From Rotaria socialis (lineage: Eukaryota > Rotifera > Eurotatoria > Philodinida > Philodinidae): DNA of 64,000 nucleotides. The position numbers and the translations under genes are program-made. Below are positions 48,611-60,998 of the stretch, piece after piece (position 1 is the stretch's first letter; every line of letters starts with the position of its first letter). The stretch covers positions 174,125 through 238,124 of the forward strand of contig CAJNYU010001982.1 in assembly GCA_905331475.1 (NCBI GenBank). The letters are read 5' to 3'. A model generated the notes under the pieces. The model searched no databases. It worked only from the letters and a program-made list of their open reading frames with translations, and had not been told where the DNA came from.

Positions 48611-49531
48611 CTAGGCAGCAACCAAACAATCGATTGGCACAAATCCTTCTTGACTATGTTCATTTCGCACCCAAACCCAATGTGGATGTGTTGAACGCAG
48701 TACTTGCACGAGTTCATTTTTTCTCACAGTTAAATCTTGACGAAATGTTGCTGAATACGCTTTGGTTACGGAATACCATCGATCGATTAATGTCGATGTT
48801 AATGGGCCCGATTGTTGTTCGTCTTCATCTTCAGCAACAATAGTCTGATCATTTTCTTCATTTTCATGTACAATACGACGACTACTTTCGGCTAATGGTA
48901 TTTGTATCAATGGAGATTCTTCAATATTTGGATCGTCGATTTCATTGAGAAAGAGTTCCGATCGATGAGTTGTTAATAGATTATGCGATATGTAGTTAAT
49001 GATCGATGGATCACACCTCAAATGACATGATTTAGGTATGCTTGTTGCTGTTCGATTAAGTAATGATGTTGATGATGACGATAATGAATAGTGTGAAAAG
49101 TCACTTAATACAGAGGAAACACCTGAATCCATAGAATCTGCACTGATCGATGAAATTGTATCTTCTGATGTATCCTATTAATATTATGAAGGAGAAAAAA
49201 ATATACGAATGTTTCCAAAGATTTCTATTATATTTAACCAGCGCTTACATCAATCAATGATGTTAATGTTGACTCAGATTTTTGGTCATAATCATCGCTT
49301 GTTGGCGAATAATAGGTACCGTTGTGTTTTGAAATAGTACCACAAGATGATTCTAAATTATATTATCATATTTTTAGAATTAATTGAAACTTTGATTAGA
49401 AACAAAATCTACGTACTTTTAATAGTTTTATAAAGAATACTTTTCATATGACTTAAACGAGCAAATACTTTAGCTGTTGTTTCTTCCATTTTATGACGAT
49501 TTGTATATTCAATAATTTCACTTTCATACAT
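48611..49531 (-). CDS. SH3-domain adaptor-like protein
   Basis: Exons 49531-49417, 49352-49249 and 49174-48611 encode 260 residues. The start is chosen at 49531 (MYESEIIEYTNRHKMEE) because the frame is open to it; an internal Met 14 codons later is an alternative. The N-terminal about 40 residues look helical. The middle is long, Ser/Asp/Glu-rich and disordered (ISSISADSMDSGVSSVLSDF). The last about 60 residues form one SH3 domain: VTKAYSATFRQDLTVRKNEL supplies the RT-loop and diverging turn, HWVWVRN the central Trp strand, and GFVPIDCLV the GxxPxxY-type end with Tyr replaced by Cys. SH3 domains bind proline-rich ligands, so an adaptor or cytoskeletal-signalling role is inferred. The missing Tyr may weaken classic PxxP binding. 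The closest family is not identified. Confidence 0.8.
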
Positions 49532-50971
49532 TAGACTGTTTTATCGTTTCTGTTTTTTTTTTCTCCTAAATGTTAGATATGATCAAGATTAGTCAACTAT
49601 TTGACACATCTGTTTAATTGACCTATTTAAGATAATCCATTCTCATTTTCTCTCTCTCTCCATCTCTTTTTTTTGTTATGATAATTGAAATTATTTCTTA
49701 TTGGCTATGCTTGTATTTGATCCTATTTCAATTAATAGACTCATCTGGTGTAATCGTTATTTGTTTGATGACAACTCATGTTGAGAACGAAAGAGATACG
49801 AGCTGCTGCTATTGCTACCACATCTTGGTAATGTTTCATTATTCATTTGTTCAACTCAGATATTACGGCATAAGAAAACGATGATTTGACGTTTTGATCT
49901 CGTTTCGGTTGGATACAAATCTTGATGTTTTATTTGCAAGTATGTTTGTTTCAGAAATTTTTATCTGATTCAAACAAATCATTATTCTATGTAAGTCATT
50001 CGGTTCATATCTTATAAAAAGTATCAATTTGCTTCACTTTCTTTTGAATAATGAGTTGTCTTATCAGCAGCTTTGCTCTTCACATCGAAAGTATTGCAAA
50101 CAATATTTCGTTCTTCTGTATAACATCCAATAACAAAACCATAGAAAAGTTCGAACTAAAAGTTTTTCCGAGGCTCTGGACGTTTAATTGACGAACACAG
50201 AAAAGACATTACGAGGTATATTATCGGTTTCTAGATTGGGCATAAAAGAGTAGTGCATGAAAATAAAAGCAATCAAGCTAAATGATTTAAATGTCACTGA
50301 AGTCTAATAAAAGTGAAGAAAGATTGAAGTAAATTAGTTTAATTCCAATAGTTTTTTTTTGTCTGCCATGCTTTGAAATCATAAAATCAATTTTACAAAC
50401 TATTCACCCATCAGCGCCATATAATGGATCAAAACGCAATTACTAATTAATTAGTCTACTGATCCGATAGTTGATACGTGACTCGGTGAGTCCATTTAAT
50501 ACTGAAAGATAAAACAATTATTTTTAATTATTGTTTTAACATCAATATATTCTATACATCAGGATATTATTCAAGCGTTATTGATAAATTTCGAAAGATA
50601 TTATCAGAATGTAAATTGGTATCAGTTCTTCGTGAACAAAAACATAACGGTCAAATCTAAGAATAAACAAATAAATATCTAGAATTCTGTATTCACTTCA
50701 GTAAGAAAAAGAAAGGCAAATGATTTATATGTTCAGATAATTGAATTTGAATTTGATCTCAATGTTCAAAAATTGTGAGGAATGATTATTCAATCAATCT
50801 ATCAATAAGAAAAGACAACGATTAATAAACTGTAATAAAATACCTTCTTCAATAAATCAATCAAAAAGAATGTGAATTTTATTTTTCAACAATTTATAAA
50901 ATATTACAAAGTTGTGTTTATGTATAGTTAATTGAAAATGAAGTCATCATTTGGAAGTTTTTTTTCTGTTA

Positions 50972-50979
50972 GTTGAAAC
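50972..50979. repeat. Left target-site duplication of the hAT element
   Basis: GTTGAAAC directly precedes the element and is repeated exactly at 51945-51952. Confidence 0.85.
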
Positions 50980-51944
50980 CAGAGATCCGCGAGTCAATCG
51001 AGAACACGACTCGCCACCGCCTCGTCGTACTGGCGAGTTGAATATCGCTGCCTCGCCTAGTATCTATCTTCAACAAGATCTTTTTAGGTAGTTTCTCAGC
51101 CACCTATAATAATAATAATTACTATCTTTTATTTCTTTATATCTCCTTAAGTACTGTTAACACATACGAATAAGTTGAAAAAAAATACAAAATTACAAAA
51201 ACGAAATAACTGGATTAGATTGAATAGATAAGTATGTATTCAGAGCGAAATTTTAATTCTAATTTTACCGGATCCAAACTAGAATGCCAATAAAAATCAG
51301 GATTTTTTCTGACAACATTGGAAATTCGATTTTTCTTGGAGAAAATTAGGATTCGACTAGAGATAAATTCATATGGTCATGTGTTTCACTCAAATGTGTA
51401 GTGAAATGAAAAAAAAAGACTTAAGTGTCAGCTAACGTATCGATAGAGACTTGTCCGGATCTCATGAGCTCTGGTGGAATCGGAACTCTTGATATTTAGA
51501 AAATAGCATTATGTGATGCTCTGGTGTAGAACTATTCGATCTCCTGAAAACACATAGAGCTGCAGAAGCTCCAGGATATTGTTTTGTTCCTAATTATCCA
51601 TCCTACACACACACACACACACACACACACAGCTTCAACTGCTGGAATAGACTTCTAAAAAATTTGATTCGTAATATGTTTATGAAAATAAAAAAGGTAT
51701 TGTTTAGTGGCACCAGTGATTTTATTTTTTCTTCATTGTATCAATTTATGTCTAGTCGAATCTGAATTTTGTGCCAAAAATATAGTCATATGAGTTTTGT
51801 CATTCATTCTTCCGATTAGTTAAGTTTCATCGTCAGTAGATACTTCAAAAACAAATCTACAGTAAAATTCTTAGATTTCGATATCGATTTATCATTTATT
51901 CATGAAAAATGACGTTGTACGTATTGGCAAGTCTCGGATCTCTG
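50980..51944. mobile_element. Non-autonomous hAT element, 965 bp
   Basis: Both ends carry CAGAGATCCG in inverted orientation: the left runs into CGAGTC and the right, in reverse complement, into AGACTTG. The element is flanked by the exact 8-bp duplication GTTGAAAC (50972-50979 and 51945-51952). CAG-starting inverted termini with an 8-bp target duplication are diagnostic of hAT transposons. The interior has no transposase, so the copy depends on a helper elsewhere. It contains an (AC)n microsatellite. The intact duplication points to a fairly recent insertion. Confidence 0.88.
51605..51631. repeat. (AC)n microsatellite inside the hAT element
   Basis: About 13 uninterrupted AC units. Confidence 0.9.
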
Positions 51945-52480
51945 GTTGAAACTATGTAGTTCATGAATTCTGTTGATTAAAACTCAATATACTATACCAA
52001 GATGAGTATGCATGTGCCGGTTTGAATGCAAATTTTTTTCAGTTGCACCCACACCCCTCCTACTTTCAGTTCTTCGCTACCGCCTTGCTTTTTCATTATA
52101 TGTAATTAGAAATCAGAGAACCCAAGTTGAAACTGAAGCTTGCTTCAACTTGAAATAAAATGGAAACAACCACTGATTTAACTTGTATTGAAATGAGCTT
52201 TTCAAAATGACAATGTTCAAGATTGAACTGATTGCAATGTAGTAGTATAACTGACAGTGCGGGCATGGGAATACTAAGATGAATACATTAATTCGATATT
52301 TAAAACTAGGAAATCCTACGGATAGTCATAAATAATTGCTTTTCTAGCCTATATGTTACCATGTCAAAATGAAGTTTCCGATCATATTAAATAACTACGT
52401 CTCGGTTCTCATGTTTCCACTGGATGACGCAAATGAATTACAATATAATTCAGAGCTAAAACTAAATTTCTACAGATATC

Positions 52481-52550
52481 TACCAGGGTCTACATGTATC
52501 TACCAGGGTCTACACGTATTTACCAGGGCCTACAGCTATTTACCAGAGGG
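52481..52550. repeat. 20-bp minisatellite, 3.5 units
   Basis: Units begin at 52481, 52501, 52521 and 52541 with exact 20-bp periodicity: TACCAGGGTCTACATGTATC and variants. An inverted, related stretch (GGTAGACCTTCTAGACCCTGG) lies at about 52922-52942, so the cluster can fold back on itself across about 400 bp. Confidence 0.85.
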
Positions 52551-52562
52551 TGTGGGTGTGGG
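52551..52562 (+). repeat. Two units of TGTGGG, telomere-like
   Basis: TGTGGGTGTGGG directly follows the minisatellite and runs into GTGCCACGAAAGGC, a motif repeated 56 bp later. TGTGGG is the unit I associate with bdelloid rotifer telomeres. Two units alone could be chance. Confidence 0.4.
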
Positions 52563-52702
52563 TGCCACGAAAGGCTGAAAACAACGTGTACACACATACA
52601 TAACATCTTAACTGTGGGTGCCACGATAGGCTGAAAATCAATCAGTTACCATGATTGAAAACCGTGCCCTCACAGATACCAACCGTGACCCTTCGATCTA
52701 CC

Positions 52703-52770
52703 CATTTATCTATTTATCTATCTATCTATTTATCTACGTATCTATCTACCTACCTATCTATCTATCTATA
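52703..52770. repeat. (TATC)n tetranucleotide array, imperfect
   Basis: About 17 TATC/TATT/TACC units with substitutions, ending in a short ATAGATAGG-type inverted tail at 52771-52780. Confidence 0.85.
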
Positions 52771-53864
52771 TGTAGATAGGTGACAGTTTTTTTTTGGAAA
52801 ATCCCAATGATACTATCACTAAGATTTGTCATGCACTCGTCTCCGAATATCGTGAGGATTGGGTGCTAGGCATGAAGAAAACATTCTCATTCACAACCAC
52901 GCCTACACCCTCGTAGACACTGGTAGACCTTCTAGACCCTGGTAAATATAGTTAGAATAGGCGAAGGTTTGATTGAATTTTGAATTACTTTATAATTCAT
53001 TTACGTCATGCACTCCATGTTTCAACTAGAAAATTGGGGAAAATAATGGTGATAGTTATATTGACTTCATTAGGCAAATATTTAAAGGAGAAAATGTGTT
53101 CTATGATTCGTGCCGGTGCAAGAACTTTTGAATAAATGAATGGCTAAGTTCTATCTGGACAAAAGTTCAAATTTCAAGCGTTGTGAAATCCTTTTCAGAT
53201 CACTTTACTCTTGAAATTGGCTAGATACTTGTTTAATGACCAGAGAAACAATTTGCGCTTTAATGCAAAAAAATCTAACAGAGTCAAATAATTGAGAAAG
53301 AATTCCTATTTCTTAGCTCTTGGGAACATTGCTCAGTTTTTGAGAGAATAGCAAACACACAGGAAATCAGAACTAGTTGGCATGATACTGACGGTAATAT
53401 TGCAAAATAAATCGAGAATATGATATGAAATATTAATACGATCGCTTTATTGCATTAACATTCAATGCTTCCACGTATTTAATAAATATTTTGACAATTG
53501 ATGCATTCATAAAGGGATTCTCATGACAGAAAGACGTATATTTTAGAAGGCTCATATCACAACATTCGTATTTGCATTAACCAGCAAGCATATAATGAAA
53601 TAGATGAAGAGCCTTCAAGTAATCTGTCTGTGACAAAAATGAATGCAGGGCGATAGTTTTTTTTTGTGTTCAAATCGCATTTTTATATCAAAATCTTCTC
53701 TTAAATATGATCGAAATCTCTTAATGTTGATCTATAGTCAATCGGAAAAAAAAGGTTTTTGTAAGTTTTTTGTTTTAAATTCACTTATTGTTAATGAAAA
53801 GCTTAGTTTATTGTTTCTAAGAAAACAAAGCAAGAAAACAGATATACAAATAAAAGAATAATAA

Positions 53865-54685
53865 TTAAGGCGCATTTAAACAGTGATTTTTATTTGATAA
53901 CGATGTTATTGTTTGTTGCGGTGGATAATAGAGTCTCATAGAACGAACTTGACTTTGCTTTGCTATATTAGTCCGCTGTGTTAATGATTGATATTGAACA
54001 ACATAAGGGGTGTCATCTTTTGGTAAACAATCTTTTGATATTGTCGTTACACATTTTTGAGATGGAACTAATGGTCTTCGATTAAAATACCATCGAAAAT
54101 CACAACAATTTCTTCTACTTGGTGTTCGAGATGTTTGAATTTGTAAATAAACATGATTATGAGTTGCAGTTCCTGAACTATTTGAACTATCATGTTGTGC
54201 GATAGATGCATTGAAGGCAATGTTTTGTTCGTTACGTAGTTTTCGACAATCGATTTGAAAATAACAACACCATACACGATGAAAACATTGTTTGATCAAA
54301 TTTAAAAATAATTTCAACATGCGTCGAAGTTCATTACGAAAACGTTTACCACATAAACAATGTAAAATTATATTTGAAACGGAATTAAACATATCAAACA
54401 TGACCAATAAATCATAATTTTGTTGTAAGTACGCAGGACAATCGTCACCTGCTAATAGATTTCTTTGACAATAAACTAATGAAAGTACCATATTACTAAA
54501 CCATGAATTGAGTATGGCAAGCAAACATTCAACTGTGATAACAATTAATATGCGACGTGTATCATCTGTACGACGACGACACGGCAATATGTAAATTGAT
54601 GTTAACCGGTTTAATTCACGTACACGACATACAGATATTATATTACTTCCGATTGTTATTAACGATGGTATAATACTTCCAAAAA
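53865..54685 (-). CDS. GPCR C-terminal half (TM5-TM7 and tail), separated from its N-terminal half
   Basis: A single exon opens after acceptor TTTCAG at 54686-54687 and runs to stop TAA. It begins mid-codon (phase needing one 5' base) with FGSIIPSLITIGSNIISVCR, the main part of a TM5. A basic third loop (PCRRRTDDTRR), TM6 (ILIVITVECLLAILNSWFSN), TM7 (VMFDMFNSVSNIILHCLCG, with the NPxxY position as NIILH) and a Cys-rich, Ser-rich tail of about 150 residues follow. No exon encoding TM1-TM4 exists upstream on this strand. The matching N-terminal half, ending in phase 1 inside TM5, is on the opposite strand at 60999-61938. Taken as part of one class A receptor, probably a peptide receptor. The exon looks intact, with no stops or shifts. 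Confidence 0.82.
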
Positions 54686-57600
54686 CTGAAAGAAAGATAT
54701 CGATGAGAGATTATGACTGAGAGTGTAACATCACGTTTTCGATGCTTCTGTATTCGATAATTAGAATTCGTCACTAAAGTGATCAACTCCGGCCAAAAGA
54801 ACTTTGCTAGTTATGATTTGAGATCATTTATGGTGACATATGAGATCAAATTCATATGTCATTATGAGCGAAGCGTGATGTTGAGTTCAAAATTCGCTTC
54901 ATTTGAGATTAATCACATTTTATTCGCTGCGGAAAAGGCCTCTAGTCTTATTCTACTTATTTACCGCAGGAGAACTTCATTTGCATTGTGCATTATTAAA
55001 GTATTTTACCACCTCGATCAATTTTATCTTTAGTTCAGATGAAGTAATATTAATTCTTATCTGACAATTTCTTCTTCCTTGATAACACTTGAAACTATCT
55101 CTGTGTCAAAATAGTGATTCGTAATGGCATCGTTTTTCTGCCTTCGTTTCAATATACAAAATATTAATAATTACATCATTAAATTTAACTGTGGTATTTT
55201 GAACTAAAAACATATAACTGTTTGATTATTTTTTGACGTCTACTTCTGGTAAAAGTTTAAATATTGAGTCTAGTCTAATTGACGATGATTAAACGTAACG
55301 TTCCTTGCCGTAATAATAGAAAACTTCATGTTGTACTCGCCGACAGAATTAGTATTTCTGAAATTCTACGATAAATTAACTGTTTATATCCTATTCGATG
55401 AAAACATCGTATTTTCGTTACATAAGCTAGTTGATGCTTCTGCAGCATTTGAACAGCTTTATTAACATATACATCATGATACTTAGTGAAATGCCTTGAC
55501 AACAACTATGATATACCTCTATAACCTAGAAGTAGACTATTCATTCCGTTCTAAACTAGTTTGTTTCTCTCAAAAAATAGATTCGTTTTCGTGCGGCGCT
55601 TAATAGTATTAATGTTCGTAAGATATAAGAAATCTTATTTGTATGTGCAAAACAATACAAAAAAATCTAGTTGAGGCTAGTTTTCCAATGAATAAGTTTG
55701 CCCTAAAGCATAAATATAATAGAAATTATTTTTACGCATCGTGTATATTCAACATTTCCTATGGATAATCGATGTTGTAAAAAGTACATTCAAACCGCAC
55801 ATCTGTTTGTCACTAAGTTTGAGACAAACATTCCTTAAGAAAGATGATGTACAGAAACAACTCAATTAGTTACTCTGCATTCTTCGTCAGTATCCAGCAT
55901 GAGTATTGAACATTATTTTATTTTATCTAGAACAGCATTAAACAATGTATAACGCACAATACATGCCTCGATTTTTAATTTTACTCTTATGTTTTAAGAC
56001 TCAAAAAGTAATGATGTCACCATATTTCTAAAAGGCATTAAAAATAGCGTTGTAATTAGTGGAAATTTTTTTGATATAATGATTAAAAACAAGGGTTAAT
56101 TTAGAATAGCAATTTCTGTCACGTCCTACATTAGATGTCTTTTCAAGTGGAAAAAAGCTTAGCAAAGAAGATGAATACTCACCGCGAGTTTAGATTTACG
56201 TAAGACGAAAAGCATCGACTCATAGAATATAAAGAATATTCTCGATTAATCTGGAATAAAATGTTAGTTTTCAAGCACAAATGATTTAAAACTTTTTAGA
56301 AAAGTAGTTTCTAATAAAAAATAAATGTGGAAACTTCGGATTTCATCCGAGAGTTATGTATACTGCCAAAAGTGCATGGGACATATGAGTCATTCTAGAA
56401 TGTCTGAACACGAAAATTATCATGAGAAACTAGGCAATTTCATTTCTGGTTGCACTTTTTGTGCATTTTGAGACGTTTTTCAGGCGATGATTCGTTAGAA
56501 AGCTACGATTTAGTTCAAAACTAATATCAGATTCGGAATCAGCGTTAAAAACTGAGTCGATTTATATATGTTGTCAATAATCCTGAGAAAAATTTGTTTT
56601 TTAAAAAAGAAATCCCTGTATCCCTTCCTCAGGGATGGTCTGGTCAAAAATGACAATTTTTTCGATAACTCAACCATTTCTTGACGGATCCTTCTCATCT
56701 TCGAACTCGACCGAGATATTCATAAAATTGAACTGTGTGAAAAATGTCATCACGATCTGACTCTCCTTTCGGAATTTATCTTGTCTATGGACGGACACAC
56801 TGATCGATTCTAGAGTGTACTCACTTTTTGAGTACACAAAAACATTGAGAGATGCCTTATTTGATGGAAACGGGAAAATGTTCCCAAAGAAACCCAATAA
56901 ATACTTATTCAAAGTAACGACCGAGTTAAAAGAAACTCTCTAATGTTACTGGATTCATCTAGTGACGCTAAAACGTCTACAACTTTTGATGTTCCCTGTC
57001 GGTCAGACCAATTATATTTCATAATATATCAAAAAACACTTGTTATTCAATTCAAAACCAATAATCTTCGTGATAATGTAGCATTTATTTTCATAAGTGT
57101 GATATATTAATTTTTGAACAATATATAATATGCTAGTCAATATAGTATAACGTCTTATAAAATGAAAATGATTAGTAGTTCTCAAGAATTATTTAAAAAA
57201 TCGATGATTTATACGCATAGGTTTCCGTTATATGAGAAATGTTGTTTCGGTCATTTTGAAAGATAAGAAATTTTAATTTAAAAAACAGACGTCTTGCATT
57301 CTCAACTATGTTTTAAAGCAATGACTGTGCTATGTTCATATATTTCTATATCTTATGAAATTACAAAATAGCCATTTGAACTATTGAAAATAAAGAGATT
57401 TTGAATAAAATTTCTAGAACAATAATGAGACTCATAACGAACAAGTCCAAAGGATCTAAGTCATCGTTGTACAGCACTGCGAATAGAAAGGCATGCAATT
57501 AACTTGAGAGTCTTGGTCCTTTACTGTTTATTAAATATTCTACGTTCATTGCGTTGTTGACATACTCTTGCATCTTTTATATCGACATGCTACGTGTCGT

Positions 57601-60600
57601 AGTCTTGCAGGGTGCGCTTTTGCTTTTATTTATTTGCGTGACAAACTACGAAGAAAGAAAAGAAAATGCACACTATTAGAATTCTATTTCGTTTCTCTAT
57701 TATTTGTTGTTTTCGGGAGAAAACATGAATTCACAGAATTCTTATCACTTATTCTTAGTTTCTTATCTAAATTTAGTACGATAGATTAATAAGAGATCCA
57801 ATGATTGAGAGTATACTTAAGTTTACTGTAAAATTTATGATTATTTTTATTGTAAGAGTTTTTAAACTATAAATTTAAGTAATGATCTTTGAAAAATATA
57901 AACAGATTAGTTATATGAATCGACGAAGTATATATTTCAATAGAAAATTGATACATCATATCCGTATTTTCTTCATTTGATCAAGCTTCATAATTATGAA
58001 AAACAATCTTAATTCATAATGGCTCAATAAGCCCATGTGTTACATATTCTTTTGTATTATACAATGGCTTACATCGCCATGTGCTGATAAATCACGAGGG
58101 GGACCTTTTTTGCAAATAATGTTTTCGTTGGAATCCTGACAAGCGCTGCGATGTATGATTATAGCTAATAGGATGAACTTTTACATAGATGAACATTTAT
58201 TTTTCATTTATGATAAAAATCGTTCGCTGGTGAGATTTCTGTATTGTAAATTATCATTTTTAAGACTAGAGATAAGAAGAATTTTGTTTTATGATCAATG
58301 AACTCGTTCAAACTATCTGATTGTAACATAACAATCAAGTGCAACGTTTTTATTTTTATAGGATTTCCTGATTCTAGCGGATATTTGTCTTGCATAGATG
58401 AAGATAATTAGTAGATCTTTATTACTAGAATTTCTCATTCTATCCCATGTCAAATCACGATGAGTGTGCGCTTTTATTTGTTTAAGTGAATAGAACGGCA
58501 AGTCCTTTTATTAAACAATATAATTAACTGCATTTCAAATTAATTTATCATTCACGCGATTCTATTAACTGAGAAATTCTAGATTATGGATTAACATTAT
58601 TTTTGTTGTCGATCGTTATCAACAACATTATTTTTCAAATAAGCTGAAAACAATTATTAGGTATTATTTAATTTTTGAAAAATACTTAAGTTTACGTGTT
58701 GAACACATTTTAATTCGTATATTGTAATAAAAATTTTACTGATTTTGTATCACAAGCTAAATCATCATTGCCATATTTCCTATAGATTCAGGAAATCTTT
58801 CCTTTATTATCTATCGAGCATATAACGTGATAATAAGGTCTACTTTTTCGATCGCAAAAGAAAATATTTTATTTGTTAGAATATGAGCATAGGTAGTCTC
58901 GATTTTCTTCTTATAATCCTCACATAAATAATTACTTGAGGTAAAAAATATGTTTACATGAATACTTTATAATTTTTTTAAGAACTAACTAATATATTCT
59001 TATCATAGCTTAATAAGAGTATTATATTCATATTTTTGTTGTTCGTGTTTAAATATTGCATTATTTGAGAAGTAGAAAGAAAAAATACGCCTCAAGCAGT
59101 TTTACTTACTAATTTAAATATTAATTAAATAAATATTATAAGAGTTTATATAATGTAGAGAATTAGTGTACTGTTAGGGTTGCTGAACTAGATTCTTATG
59201 ACAATATCTGTAGAAATACATTCTGCTATCAATAATATTTGGTCAATAGAGTCATCGTTTATCTAAAAAATGTCTCATAGTTTACTTATAATGTTTTCTT
59301 TTTATCGCTAATCCCATGTAAAAAAGTCCTACTGAGCTTGAGTGTAAAACCCTGTCTATTCATGGATTTTGTGCATTAAAATAGAGCTAATATGCAAGCA
59401 ACTTATTAGACAATGTTAAGCACAACGAAAAAGAACATTTTGCTTTCCTTTGTATTTTATTTAGCAGGAAAACTTGGTGTTTTTTTATGCCAATTTAATA
59501 TTTTCCAAAATAGCACTAAACAATCATCTGTATGTTTTTATTTGAAATGAAAAATTCAATATTTTAAGGAACTACGTATAAAAATTAGACATGCCGACAA
59601 ATAAATTTGACATCATTCGTCATTCTTAGAATTTTATTTACTGAAATATTTTTCTTGTCATTTAGAAAAGCATGTTAAAATATGTTTCTATTAGTTATTA
59701 TGGTACACAAGTACAGATTTACAGTTATTTTTAATAATTAATATATTTCTTAAAATGGTTTCAATGTAATGTACCGCAAATATTTTATTTTATTCTTCAC
59801 ATAGAACATTTCGATATTAAATCTAAGATATCCTTTAGTTATGAATAGTATGGTTACGCCGTAATATATAACAGATCCTTTTTTTAATTACTTGAGCTCT
59901 AAAGAAGCAAGATTTTCAGAAAAAGAAATTAGTTTTTCTACTTCCTCACAAATTTATATTATTTCTCTGCTAGTACTCTTGCAAAATTTATTGCAAGCTT
60001 ATCGACCACTTTCACAGACAGGATCAAAACTTAAGTAGCTAAAGCTAAATAGCTATTCTTTTTCTTTTCTAGCACTTCAAAATAAACTACTGAAACCAGT
60101 GGGTTGGCTTCTCGTACGTCATAATATAGAAAAATGAATTTTCTTACCATACAAGTAGAATAAAACGAATGGCTTTTCTTTCTTCTTATCTAAACACGAA
60201 GAATATTGATTAACAATATCTTAAATAAAGTATTATTGATATATTTTATTATGGCGTTCAGAGAGTGTAAGAATGTTATCGTTTATAAGTTCTTATAATA
60301 GAAAGTCAAAAGGAAATTAAATAGTAACTTAGCAGAATATCGACTTATTTTACTCCGTGTAAACAATATAAACGTACAGGTACTAATTTACTATGGAAAT
60401 AAGTTTGATAGTGTGCAAAGAACAGTTGGCACCGTTCGAGAGTCTAACATTTTTTCCTTTTCCTGCGTGTTTGTCAGTAGTCCGGTCTCATTTTTTTTCT
60501 TTTCTTTTCGCATCATATGTCTTATTCAACTGTCATCGATTGTTGATTTTTCAGCCTAATTTTTCTATGATTAGATAAGTTTGGTAGATATTTAATTCAT

Positions 60601-60998
60601 TGTCTTGAAATAACCTTCGTTTTTCTCATAAAATGGCTAAACAAGAAACAACGTATTACATGAGAGAAAAGCAAGATATTCAATGTTGCATCCACTACTT
60701 TTAGATGCATTTACTTATTCCATTTGGCAAAGACCTAACAATTATTGCTAATTATAATATATTTGTAAAATTTTAATATGTTTGTAAAATTTTAATGAGG
60801 AACTCAATACTCTTTATTTAGTCTATAAGCAGCCTCTCTCAAAGTTGAAACTCATTGCATTATTACGGCTACTAGTGGATACTGTTCTTTCGTTTTGCTG
60901 AAGTTAACTATAGGTTGTTGAAACTGTCGCAATTCGTCTTGCTAACTTTATTCTAATCAAGAATAGCGTTTTCTTGCATTATATTATTTTCAGATAAT
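54686..60998. other. Intergenic or split-intron sequence between the two GPCR halves
   Basis: 6.3 kb without gene content. 54686-56320 would be intron of the GPCR if the gene is reunited by inversion. Dispersed-repeat copy 2 sits at 56321-56842. The remainder (56843-60998) is AT-rich, with no exon-like segment of note and no other repeat recognised. Confidence 0.5.
56321..56842 (-). repeat. Dispersed 0.5-kb repeat, copy 2 (inverted)
   Basis: Same family as copies at 18542 and 63618, in minus orientation. It is nearly identical to copy 3 over their first several hundred bases: both share GATCAGTGTGTCCGTCCATA and GACAAGATAAATTCCGAAAG, where copy 1 differs. It starts with the GTGTACTCA/TGAGTACAC hairpin and ends at the CGGAT/ATCCG hairpin. 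It forms an inverted pair with copy 3 around the N-terminal GPCR exon. Confidence 0.88.

Larger units (their letters stand above)
49532..53864. other. Intergenic with transposon and minisatellite cluster
   Basis: 4.3 kb between the SH3 gene and the GPCR C-terminal exon. It holds the hAT element (50980-51944), an AC microsatellite inside it, and the minisatellite/foldback cluster at 52480-52945. The rest is AT-rich sequence without recognisable coding potential. Confidence 0.45.
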
